Positions 1-5,781 of a DNA stretch of 8,543 nucleotides are shown piece by piece. Source of the DNA: Candidatus Phycorickettsia trachydisci (GTDB lineage: Bacteria > Pseudomonadota > Alphaproteobacteria > Rickettsiales > Rickettsiaceae); contig CAMCJU010000030.1 of NCBI GenBank assembly GCA_945875085.1, positions 1 through 8,543 of the forward strand, written 5' to 3'. The translations under genes were made by a program, and so were the position numbers. The notes under the pieces were generated by a model, which was given only the letters and a program-made list of their open reading frames with translations, searched no databases and was not told where the DNA came from. Numbering within the stretch: position 1 is the first letter of the stretch; every line of letters begins with the position of its first letter.

Positions 1-1
1 T

Positions 2-148
2 CCGAAAGACTCATTCTTAATGGAGGTTGATTTTAAGGATCATCCAGCATGGACTGGTAAGGGATTTTTATCAGCAAACGATTCGGACAAAACTGTCAGC
101 TCGTTTAATCAGAAATTCGCTGGCATTAGCTTTGGTATAAAGAAATAA
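2..148 (+). CDS. 3' end of a probable outer-membrane or surface protein (partial)
   Basis: An open frame enters from the left edge and stops at TAA 146-148, giving the last 48 residues of a protein. The segment is rich in Ser, Asp, Lys and aromatic residues and ends in FAGISFGIKK. The alternating hydrophobic pattern in FAGISFGI resembles the last strand of outer-membrane beta-barrels, although such strands usually end in an aromatic residue and this one ends in two lysines. The start and most of the domain lie outside the window, so the family cannot be named. A secreted or cytoplasmic protein with a beta-rich C-terminus is equally possible. The frame is inferred from its openness and sensible composition. 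No clear terminator follows the stop. Confidence 0.5.
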   Translation, partial: PKDSFLMEVDFKDHPAWTGKGFLSANDSDKTVSSFNQKFAGISFGIKK

Positions 149-406
149 ATACCACGAGCCTAAAGCATCGTTAAAAACATATCTTCCAAATGCAGGCTAA
201 GCAATACAAGCTTAAGCAATGCAAGCCCAGTGCTGTTTCTTTCAGGCATACCCCATCGAGCCTGATACAACAATGCTCCTTGCCCTTTGCGAACATGCAA
301 CAAGTCCAGCATAACTTTCATAAACAAACAATAATTATTACTAATAAATGCTCAAAAAGATTATTATTTAATAATAATTAAACAATAATTAAATAATGGT
401 AACAAT
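149..406. other. intergenic spacer with short tandem and palindromic AT repeats
   Basis: No convincing gene is present. A 63-codon frame from 190 has a low-complexity, Gln/His/Asn-rich translation that looks like chance. The spacer holds two adjacent 15-base units (198-212 and 213-227) that begin TAAGCAATACAAGC and TAAGCAATGCAAGC. It also has a perfect AT palindrome at 360-378 (ATTATTATT, T, AATAATAAT) and a direct repeat of AATAATTAAA at 373-382 and 384-393, just before the ATG at 407. The AT-rich end is the likely promoter or operator zone of the downstream broken gene, but no clear -35/-10 pair can be assigned. Confidence 0.4.
360..393. repeat. AT-rich palindrome plus direct repeat upstream of the broken gene
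   Basis: Positions 360-368 and 370-378 are perfect reverse complements around a single central T. AATAATTAAA occurs at 373-382 and again at 384-393. In such AT-rich DNA short symmetric runs occur easily by chance, so a role as an operator or melting region is only a possibility. The location, 14 to 47 bases before the ATG at 407, is what makes it worth recording. Confidence 0.35.
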
Positions 407-2039
407 ATGGCTCTTGATGCAAAACAATTTGGGGCACTTTTATTTCGGGTAATGCGGTTGAAACCAGCTGTATCAGCAGATTATAGCAAAAACCATACAC
501 TTAATACTGTCGAAAATATTAATGATATATCGAGCTTGCTTAAGAGTCAAAGCGTACAAGAATTGGGCGGCCTGAGAAAGAAACTACTCTTAGAAAATCC
601 TAATAGAGAGACAGAGATCGATAGCTATTTAACCGCGCCACGTGACACAATTCTCACATCTCAAGTAAGTGGCCATGGCAAGCATTGTGCCTCACGTCCT
701 GGATGCTCTAATTGGGAATTCTAAAGGTGAGCAAAAAGATAAATACGAGAAGCTAAAAGAGCAGGAAAACGATATTCAGACAGCTGTGCTTTATTCGTCA
801 TCAACAAACTTAACAGATGATGTCCGATGGCAAATTAATGCGCTGTTTCATTTAGATGATGCGCAAAATCCCCTAGCTCAAACATTAAGAATATGCCAGG
901 AAATTCATGATAATGCAGTTCCAAAGAGTTCATATCCAAAAGAGGTAAGTAAATTAATGGACGGAGAGCAAAGTCTTGAGCTTATTGATTATGGCAAAAC
1001 TTGTTATTCAAACGGATTTGGCCAAGGAAGCAACGTCAATCAAGACTTTAAGGCAATACAAAATGCTGAGTCTGAGCTCGCTAAGAAAAAAGTTCTCGAT
1101 CAAAATCTAATTAGAGAACGAGGCTTTAATAATAAAACTCTTGCAGCTGCATTAGATGATAGATTTGATATTGAGAATGATAATACCGAGAAATTAAGCC
1201 ACAGCTTTAAGGAAGGCGCTCGAGTAGCCGCCAATGTTCGTTACGTTATTGAAGCTTTAGAAAAAAGCAGTTCGACTGTTTCTGATCTGAATGTAGGTCA
1301 AATCCAATTAGCAGCCATGTTTCTTGATGGCGTTGCAAGTGATAGCGTTCAGTATGACAACATGGACCAAAGTATTGCAGAATTTGCTCACGATAACAAG
1401 CAAAAGTATGGTTTTAACGATGATGGGATAGGAAAACTTACTGATGCAATGTGTAAGTTTCAAGATGCTTGCACTGAAGGTCCAGGTAGACTCGAAGAGA
1501 ATTCTTTGGCGCAAGCTTTTTATGTCAGTCATCAGCTTGACTTGCTCAGATATAAAGATAAAAGCATGCAATATATTGCAGCTCAAGTAAAGCCAAAAAT
1601 TGAAAAAGTGGCAGGTCAAGAGCAATGCTCATCGCTTATCAAGCGGTCCGAAATGGTCATCTCGCAAACATCAGATCAAGAGTTTTTAGGTGGTTCTGAA
1701 GAGCTATGTAAGAAAATAACTAATGCTCATAAAGAAGCGTCAAATCAAGAGTTAGCAGAAGCAGCAGATCTTAAAAAAGCAATGTAAGCAGCTCTTGGAG
1801 AATTTAGTAAAAATAAGAAATCAGATAAAAATACACTAAAAAAATCTGATCAAGAAAGGTTTGATGGTATGGAGAATGCTCTGAAAAACTTGACTGCAAC
1901 AGATCTGGTTGAGTTAAATAAGGCTAGGGATGAATTTAGAAGGCATGCTGCGCAAAATACAGGCTTTTTTGGCATTAGGCAAACTGCTACTAGTAGGAAA
2001 TTTGATCAAAGTCTTAAAAAAAGCAACGGCAGACAATAA
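407..2039 (+). pseudogene. decayed gene of about 540 codons: one frameshift and one in-frame stop
   Basis: Three open pieces run end to end on one strand. The first begins at ATG 407 and reads to TAA 722-724. The second is open from 669 in the next frame and reads to TAA 1785-1787. The third continues in that same frame for 83 codons to TAA 2037-2039, starting AALGEFSKNKKSDKNTL and ending KKSNGRQ. Codon use and amino-acid make-up (helical, Lys/Glu/Gln/Asp-rich) stay uniform across both breaks. The simplest reading is one ancestral gene with a single-base insertion (or two-base loss) between about 669 and 722, and a point mutation creating the TAA at 1785. I see no signal peptide, membrane segment or known domain. 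A role as a large soluble accessory or effector-type protein would fit its place near a type IV secretion operon, but that is inference. The middle piece could still be expressed from GTG 669 as a 372-residue protein. A sequencing error could explain either break. Confidence 0.6.
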
Positions 2040-2140
2040 TTTTTATTACCCCTTATCACTTCTTCCCAGCATGTGATTAAACGCAACTCCTTGAGAAAAA
2101 ACTACAGGCTTGCAGCTCATCTAACTATTTTTACTGTAAA

Positions 2141-2210
2141 TAATAAAGATTGTTTTAATTCAACTATTGTGCTAATTAATAAAGTTTGTTAATATAAGTC
2201 GTGTTGAATT
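2141..2210. repeat. direct and inverted repeats upstream of the regulator
   Basis: TAATAAAGATTGTTTTAAT (from 2141) and TAATAAAGTTTGTTAAT (2177-2193) match except for one substitution and a two-base gap, with starts 36 bases apart. An 8-bp perfect inverted pair, AATTCAAC 2157-2164 and GTTGAATT 2203-2210, straddles the second copy. OmpR/PhoB proteins typically bind pairs of direct repeats, so this could be an autoregulatory site for the gene at 2338. However, the 36-base period is longer than the roughly 11-base half-site spacing of a PhoB box. AT-rich background makes chance similarity plausible. Confidence 0.35.
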
Positions 2211-2285
2211 GAGATTATTATAAGTAAATGTTATATTTATTGAAGAATTAAATCGATAGGCATCAAAGTAGATGTAGTAATTTTG

Positions 2286-2314
2286 TTGCCATCAATTTCA
2301 AACATGTTTATTAA
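2286..2314 (+). promoter_or_regulatory. possible sigma-70-type promoter of the response regulator
   Basis: TTGCCA at 2286-2291 matches the -35 consensus at five of six positions. After a 17-base spacer comes TATTAA at 2309-2314, a four-of-six -10 match. This would start transcription near 2321, leaving a leader of under 20 bases before the ATG at 2338. That fits the lack of a Shine-Dalgarno sequence there. The spacing is good, but the surroundings are AT-rich, so the call is tentative. Confidence 0.35.
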
Positions 2315-2337
2315 CTAACTAATTATGGTATTATATT

Positions 2338-3105
2338 ATGTCAGAAAATCTTATAGACAAAATGCCCCCTAAAGTTATTCTCATTGAACGCGATGAAGAT
2401 TCCAGAAATGCAGTTGCCAATGCAATAGAGCGCTATTGGTTTAATGTAATTAGAATTTCCGATCCGGAAATAGCTATACGCAGCTTGTTTTTGCATCAAC
2501 CTCATTTGGCAGTGATTAGCTCTAGACTATCTTTGTTTTTGGATTTATCTCCAGTCTCTGAAGGGCCCTCTGCTAACGCGCTAAATTTGGTTGACATGGT
2601 AAATCGTATCAGAGCAACTGAAGGCTTTGCTAATATTCCTATAGTATTGTTGCTAGAAGAAAATGATAAATATGAATATAGCGAGCTGGGTAATGAGCTT
2701 GTTGAATTGGTGCATAGACCTTTCAGTCATAGCGAGTTAATGCTTTCGATCAAGGGATTATTTAGAAAATCAAATCCAGTGCTGCAAAATCGTATTTTAA
2801 AATACAAAGACGTAGCAATGGATTTAGGCAGCTATAAAGTTGTCAGACAAGACACGCAAGTTCATCTTGGGCCTACAGAGTTTAAGATTTTACAGCTACT
2901 GATACAGGCGCCTAAATCAATTTTCTCAAGAGCTCATATTATTGACTATGTCTGGGGCGCTGATACTGTAAAAATCGACTTAAGAACTGTTGATGTGCAT
3001 ATGAACAGATTGCGCACAGCTTTGAAGAAAGTATCAAGCATTCCTGTGATTCAAACAATCAGAGCCTCAGGATATTGCTTAAGCTTGCCGGGAGATCCTG
3101 ATTGA
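2338..3105 (+). CDS. OmpR/PhoB-family response regulator with a degenerate receiver domain
   Basis: A 255-residue two-domain transcription factor. Residues 11-144 are a CheY-like receiver. Residues about 150-250 are a winged-helix DNA-binding domain, recognisable from LGPTEFKIL (177-185), VWG (205-207), RTVDVHMNRLR (216-226) and the wing IRASGY (241-246); these match PhoB closely. The receiver has lost its chemistry. Against PhoB, Asp54 is Ser61, Thr83 is Leu106, Lys105 is Arg127 (HRPF), and the acidic pair reads Glu17-Arg18. A loop of roughly 10 to 15 extra residues follows the acceptor site (about 65-83). It is therefore probably not phosphorylated and would belong to the atypical, phosphorylation-independent regulators. 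No sensor kinase lies beside it. The ATG at 2338 has no Shine-Dalgarno sequence, and a promoter may lie at 2286-2314. The gene faces the minus-strand locus convergently across a hairpin-rich gap. Family assignment is firm; target genes are unknown, and control of the nearby secretion genes is only a guess. Confidence 0.93.
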   Translation: MSENLIDKMPPKVILIERDEDSRNAVANAIERYWFNVIRISDPEIAIRSLFLHQPHLAVISSRLSLFLDLSPVSEGPSANALNLVDMVNRIRATEGFANIPIVLLLEENDKYEYSELGNELVELVHRPFSHSELMLSIKGLFRKSNPVLQNRILKYKDVAMDLGSYKVVRQDTQVHLGPTEFKILQLLIQAPKSIFSRAHIIDYVWGADTVKIDLRTVDVHMNRLRTALKKVSSIPVIQTIRASGYCLSLPGDPD

Positions 3106-3117
3106 ATAGTTATTCTT

Positions 3118-3144
3118 AAAAAGGGGTCCTTTTGCAGTCCTTTT
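3118..3144 (+). terminator. weak terminator-like sequence after the response regulator
   Basis: Thirteen bases after the TGA, AAAAGG (3119-3124) can pair with CCTTTT at 3139-3144, or more tightly with CCTTTT at 3128-3133. The second arm supplies a short T-run. GTCCTTTT is also directly repeated (3126-3133 and 3137-3144). The stem has few G-C pairs and the T-run is only four bases, so termination here would be inefficient if it happens at all. Confidence 0.3.
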
Positions 3145-3173
3145 ATAGATTATTAGAGTTGTATATTTGAGTC

Positions 3174-3192
3174 GCGCGCCAATAAGGAGCGC
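3174..3192. repeat. short GC-rich hairpin next to the long hairpin
   Basis: GCGCGCC (3174-3180) and GGAGCGC (3186-3192) pair with one G-A mismatch around the loop AATAA. It is one of the most GC-rich spots in the window. It ends one base before the long palindrome at 3194, so the two hairpins would stack in a transcript. There is no T-run on either side, which argues against a standard terminator. Confidence 0.45.
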
Positions 3193-3193
3193 C

Positions 3194-3258
3194 TTTACCA
3201 AATGCAGCCTTATATCCCCATAGTTAAAACTAGGGGCTTTACGGCTGCATTTGGTAAA
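3194..3258. repeat. long perfect-arm hairpin between convergent genes
   Basis: TTTACCAAATGCAGCC at 3194-3209 is the exact reverse complement of 3243-3258 (16 bp, no mismatch). The 33-base interior forms a second stem: CCCC 3216-3219 with GGGG 3233-3236, and TAGTT 3221-3225 with AACTA 3228-3232, leaving one bulged A and a two-base loop. The element lies between the plus-strand regulator (stop 3105) and the minus-strand locus (stop 3300). It could act as a bidirectional terminator, although neither flank has a T-run. It could also be a palindromic repeat of the kind scattered through Rickettsiales genomes, or a structured small RNA. The perfect outer arms and the near-perfect inner stem make chance very unlikely. 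Confidence 0.75.
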
Positions 3259-3299
3259 TAATAATATATTTGTCGATAAACTTAAAATCTATGCTGTTT

Positions 3300-3899
3300 T
3301 TATCTTCGCTGTATTTTAACGTACTGGAAAAATGCAAACTTGATTGCCTCAAGCTCGCTCAGGTCCAAATATCCGTCATTTAGTAATATTGGTTTTCTTA
3401 TTGGTCTTTCTAGATTTGGAGTGTTGAAAAGATCGTGCTCTTCTCTTAGTCCGTATTTATACCAATCGTCTGAATAGTTGGCAAGACCGTTTTTAGGATT
3501 ATCCATAGCTGTCCTAAATTTGAATCAATTTCTTTGTTTTGTTGAGCCTGAAACCTAAATATTTGGCGGTTATTGTCATAGCCAATAAACTCAAAACCTG
3601 TTTCGTAATGTTCTTGTTTGATATCTTTCGGCAGGATGAAAGTTGTTGGGTTTTTAGTTGTTGATATGGGTAAAAGTTTTTGAATTTGCGATACTTGTTT
3701 TTTCTGCTGCTCTGATAGAGATCTGAATGGAATATTCTTAACATTCATTTCCTGGATAGCTCCCTGATCAGTCTCAATTAAATCCATTATTTGTGATGTT
3801 ATTTTAATTTTGAGTATTTTCAAGTTTTGCCTTAATGTTATTAATGAATTGGCTATTTAGCCCCGTATATTTTTTTACTATGTCGTTAGTGGTTTTCAT
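3300..3899 (-). pseudogene. probable frameshifted gene (about 200 codons) in three overlapping ORFs
   Basis: Reading the minus strand, an ATG at 3899 opens 31 codons (MKTTNDIVKKYTGLNSQF onward, stop 3804-3806). A second frame, open through this overlap with a TTG at 3823, runs 125 codons to 3446. A third frame with an ATG at 3506 runs 68 codons to 3300. The overlaps are 20 bases or more and 61 bases. The credible sequence passes from frame to frame: KKYTGLNSQFINNIKAKL, then KITSQIMDLIETDQGAIQEM through FRFQAQQNKEIDSNLG, then NYSDDWYKYGLREEHDLF to the end. The tail of the 125-codon frame (WIILKTVLPTIQTIG) reads like out-of-frame sequence. This suggests one soluble protein of about 205 residues disabled by two single-base shifts. 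Three small overlapping genes are the alternative, given that the virB genes also overlap, though those overlaps are much shorter. I recognise no family, signal peptide or membrane segment. The upstream repeat copy at 3968-4050 may carry its promoter. Confidence 0.45.
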
Positions 3900-4147
3900 T
3901 TTATTTATAATTATTTAATATTTGAGGTTTAATATTTGAGTTTGTGTGCATCTGCTTTAAAAACATCAGCTACTTATAAATAATTAACTTATAAAACATA
4001 AAAGTCAATATTAGTTAAATTTTATAAGGCAAGAAGATGCAAAAAGTGGCCGCAAAAGATTGGCGCAACGTTGCTCCAAAACACAATCGCAAAAAGACAA
4101 TTGCAAAAAGACGACCGTCCTATATGAGTAAGGTTTGTTGGCCTATA
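3900..4147. other. spacer containing repeat copy A and short GCAAAAAG repeats
   Basis: This gap lies between the minus-strand broken locus and the stop of the 451-residue gene. It contains repeat copy A (3968-4050) and GCAAAAAGAC twice (4089-4098 and 4103-4112), with a partial third copy, GCAAAAAG, at 4039-4046. It also has a perfect palindrome GCAACGTTGC at 4065-4074 and a short basic ORF starting at 4037. On the minus strand, GACGGTCGTC followed by five T residues (4112 down to about 4091) could be a very short terminator for the 451-residue gene, but its stem is only three to four pairs. Confidence 0.4.
3968..4050. repeat. duplicated palindromic element, copy A
   Basis: This is the first of two direct copies; the other is 5555-5633. 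The core 3983-4030 matches 5569-5615 at about nine positions in ten with one gap, and looser similarity continues on both sides, from AGCTACTT at 3968 to AAAAAGTGGC at 4041-4050. Within the core, CTTATAAAA (3988-3996) and TTTTATAAG (4020-4028) are a perfect 9-bp inverted repeat. Read on the minus strand the core contains TTGACT (4008 down to 4003), the best -35 candidate for the minus-strand locus that starts at 3899, although the -10 in this copy is poor. It sits just after the 3' end of the 451-residue gene. Confidence 0.75.
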
Positions 4148-4210
4148 TCACTGCGCTTCTCCTATGAAGCCATGATCAGGTTGTTCTTCTTTGTCGTTAA
4201 TGTTAAATAA
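4037..4210 (+). CDS. possible small basic ORF, antisense to the end of the 451-residue gene
   Basis: A 57-codon frame starts at ATG 4037. AAGG at 4026-4029 is at good Shine-Dalgarno spacing, which is rare in this window. Its first 33 residues are strongly basic (MQKVAAKDWRNVAPKHNRKK and onward). From about residue 37 it overlaps, on the opposite strand, the last 63 bases of the 451-residue gene, and there the translation turns hydrophobic. It may be a chance frame built on the GCAAAAAG repeats, or a remnant. I do not recognise it. Confidence 0.18.
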   Translation: MQKVAAKDWRNVAPKHNRKKTIAKRRPSYMSKVCWPISLRFSYEAMIRLFFFVVNVK

Positions 4211-5503
4211 TTCTGAAAGCAGCTGGTTTTGCTCTGCCTGCTCTGGAAGATAATCTTCAATTACATTTTCATTTTTGGCTAAACAATTCTCAAGATTTTT
4301 GCTTGCCGCATTAGAATCTTCATATGGTAGGGGTAATTTAGTCTTGATGATTTTGTATGGGAGTTTTTTTGCCTGAAATTTATTAAGAAGCTCTTTATGC
4401 TTGCTGCTTTCTGCGTCATATAGAACAAAAATATTCCCCTTTGGCAACTCTTGGATCCTATTGCCAGAAGCATCAGTCCTCCACTTGGCATCCCCTCCTA
4501 TCCACTTGTAAATTGCATCATCTGCTTCTTCCTCTATAGTCGAAAAGATCGCAAGAGTAAGTGCTTGCCTCATGTTCCAGCACGCCTCCGGAATCATATT
4601 TTTTCCATCTAATATCGTCTCGTTCTTGATGTTAATCTTGGTTAAGCTGTCGCTTTTTATCCCAAGTCTATATAAATCATTTGTTAACGTCATAACCTTA
4701 TTACCATATTTTAAGAGGGGAGCATTCTCAGGATCTTTGAGGAACTTATCTGTTATCTTCCCCCCTTGAGCTTTTGCCACCTTAGCTCTAGCTCGCGCCT
4801 CCTCTGCAAATAGTTTGCTCTCACCTTTTATGAGCTGGCTAAATTCTAGCGCATTATAGTCACTTCCATAAAGACTAAATTTAGGATTGAGCTCTCCGTC
4901 AAAAGTATAGCTCACAGTTTGGTCTGCTGATGGAAGGTGTATAGTTGGTAAAATTTTCATGATTACCTGCACTGCTTTTTGCTTTAGTTCTGGTAGCTTT
5001 TCAAAAGGGGTGCGCTGAAGTAAAAAATTTGCTTTTAGAGGATGCGCCTGGCGAATCTCGTCTGGCGTCATGCTTTGTAAATTTTTGATAAATTCAGCCT
5101 CAAGATAATCTCGCAAAATCGATTGTGCATATTTCAAATTATCAAAGCAACCGGTATATCTTTGAAGATAGATTAGATTTTGGGCAAACATCTCCTGAAT
5201 ATCTTTTTGTTCCCAGTTTCGCAGAGTTTCTTTATAGATATCTTTTTGCTGTACAATTCTTGAACTTTCGATAAATTTCTCGTCAATATCTATTAGCTTC
5301 CAAAATTCTTCTCCAGGTTCAATTTTAATGAATGATGCATCTAGGAATTTTTCTTCCAATTCCAGGTTATTAGATCCTCCAATTGCAGCGTCAGATGAAA
5401 ATTTTTCCACAAGCTTCTTGGCAAAGATTCTGTCTAATTTTTCGAGAGATTCTGCTGTATTTCCTACCGTGACTAATTTCAATTTTTCTTGTCTTGATTT
5501 CAT
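4148..5503 (-). CDS. hypothetical 451-residue protein bracketed by repeats, next to the virB operon
   Basis: An intact, unbroken minus-strand gene that I cannot assign to a family. The product is soluble-looking, with no signal peptide or membrane segment. It is rich in Lys, Glu, Leu and Ile. The N-terminal half looks mostly helical (for example EKLDRIFAKKLVEKF near 20-34 and IQEMFAQNLIYLQRY near 102-116). Near 234-250 there is a charged helix (EEARARAKVAKAQGGK). A mixed alpha/beta stretch near 355-385 contains GNIFVLYDAESSKHKELL followed by KLPYKIIKTKLPLPY, which could be part of a Rossmann-like fold. The last 30 residues are polar and acidic, ending DHGFIGEAQ. The start at 5503 has no Shine-Dalgarno sequence. 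A promoter (TTGACT, 16-base spacer, TAATAT) lies inside repeat copy B just upstream. The gene is divergent from virB8 and lies between two direct repeats. It could be a secreted substrate or an inserted accessory gene; both are positional inferences. Confidence 0.85.
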   Translation of the reverse strand: MKSRQEKLKLVTVGNTAESLEKLDRIFAKKLVEKFSSDAAIGGSNNLELEEKFLDASFIKIEPGEEFWKLIDIDEKFIESSRIVQQKDIYKETLRNWEQKDIQEMFAQNLIYLQRYTGCFDNLKYAQSILRDYLEAEFIKNLQSMTPDEIRQAHPLKANFLLQRTPFEKLPELKQKAVQVIMKILPTIHLPSADQTVSYTFDGELNPKFSLYGSDYNALEFSQLIKGESKLFAEEARARAKVAKAQGGKITDKFLKDPENAPLLKYGNKVMTLTNDLYRLGIKSDSLTKINIKNETILDGKNMIPEACWNMRQALTLAIFSTIEEEADDAIYKWIGGDAKWRTDASGNRIQELPKGNIFVLYDAESSKHKELLNKFQAKKLPYKIIKTKLPLPYEDSNAASKNLENCLAKNENVIEDYLPEQAEQNQLLSELFNINDKEEQPDHGFIGEAQ

Positions 5504-5554
5504 TTTATATATCTATTTAATCGTTAAATTAGCTTATTTCCATTTTCATAGAAT

Positions 5555-5633
5555 AGCTACTTTAAAATATTAACTTATAAGATATAAAAGTCAAGATCAG
5601 TTGATTTTATAAGGCAAAGAACCGAAAAACGGC
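5555..5633. repeat. duplicated palindromic element, copy B
   Basis: The second copy of the element at 3968-4050, in the same orientation. The core 5569-5615 differs from copy A at about five sites and one gap. CTTATAAGA (5574-5582) and TTTTATAAG (5605-5613) form the outer inverted repeat with one mismatch. TCAA 5591-5594 and TTGA 5601-5604 add an inner dyad here that copy A lacks. The element lies about 50 bases upstream of the start of the 451-residue gene and about 150 bases upstream of virB8. Confidence 0.75.
5567..5594 (-). promoter_or_regulatory. possible promoter of the 451-residue gene inside repeat copy B
   Basis: On the minus strand TTGACT (5594 down to 5589) is a five-of-six -35 match. 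After 16 bases comes TAATAT (5572 down to 5567), a four-of-six -10 match. Transcription would begin near 5560, about 57 bases before the ATG at 5503. The -35 is conserved in copy A but the -10 is not. The palindrome overlaps the site, so it could serve as an operator. Confidence 0.4.
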
Positions 5634-5781
5634 TATGAGGCTTTAAGAATCAAACATTATAGTCAAAAATATCCCAAATAAATTTATTTTTATATGATTT
5701 GTTAAGAAGCCCTTGTTTCTGCAATCAAACCTACAGATAATCGATAAAAAGAATTTAAAGTTTAGATTATTCAAAGACACA

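Larger units (their letters stand above)
2040..2337. other. intergenic spacer ahead of the response regulator
   Basis: No gene is visible in these 298 bases. The spacer contains a pair of direct repeats (2141-2160 and 2177-2193), an inverted pair AATTCAAC/GTTGAATT (2157-2164 and 2203-2210) and a possible promoter at 2286-2314. There is no convincing rho-independent terminator after the broken gene: a weak TCAC/GTGA pairing near 2057-2076 lacks a T-run. Confidence 0.4.
5504..5781. other. divergent intergenic region between the orphan gene and virB8
   Basis: These 278 bases separate two outward-facing genes and must hold both promoters. The orphan-gene side contains repeat copy B with a minus-strand promoter candidate. 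On the virB8 side, TATGAT at 5693-5698 is a five-of-six -10 match and TATAGT at 5658-5663 is another, but neither has a recognisable -35 at the right distance. An in-frame TTG at 5713 could lengthen VirB8 by 23 residues; I prefer ATG 5782. A small CCG/CGG hairpin lies at 5622-5632 without a T-run. Confidence 0.45.

Noticed and set aside
190..381. 63-codon plus-strand ORF in the first spacer
   Set aside because: Low-complexity Gln/Asn/His-rich translation, built over short tandem and AT repeats, with no ribosome binding site; looks like chance.
1308..1625. 105-codon minus-strand ORF
   Set aside because: Lies wholly inside the 407-2039 coding signal on the opposite strand, with Cys/Phe/Ile-rich composition typical of an antisense shadow.
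1785..1787. Reassigned TAA codon or programmed readthrough
   Set aside because: TAA is used as the normal stop of virB8 and virB9 in this window, and no readthrough context is seen; a nonsense mutation is simpler.
3514..3744. 76-codon minus-strand ORF
   Set aside because: Alternative frame of the better-looking 125-codon reading at 3446-3823; its composition (Lys/Ser/Tyr-rich, no pattern) is less protein-like.
4289..4480. Toprim or primase-like domain in the 451-residue protein (GNIFVLYDAESS segment)
   Set aside because: Only a superficial hydrophobic-strand-plus-Asp similarity; the Glu and DxD signature is not present.
3968..5633. Insertion sequence or composite transposon
   Set aside because: The repeats are direct rather than terminal inverted, no transposase motif is visible in the 451-residue protein, and no target-site duplication was found; kept only as a repeat-bracketed module.
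5713..5781. TTG start extending VirB8 by 23 residues
   Set aside because: ATG 5782 gives the normal VirB8 length and an N-terminus typical of the family; the extension shows no conserved feature.
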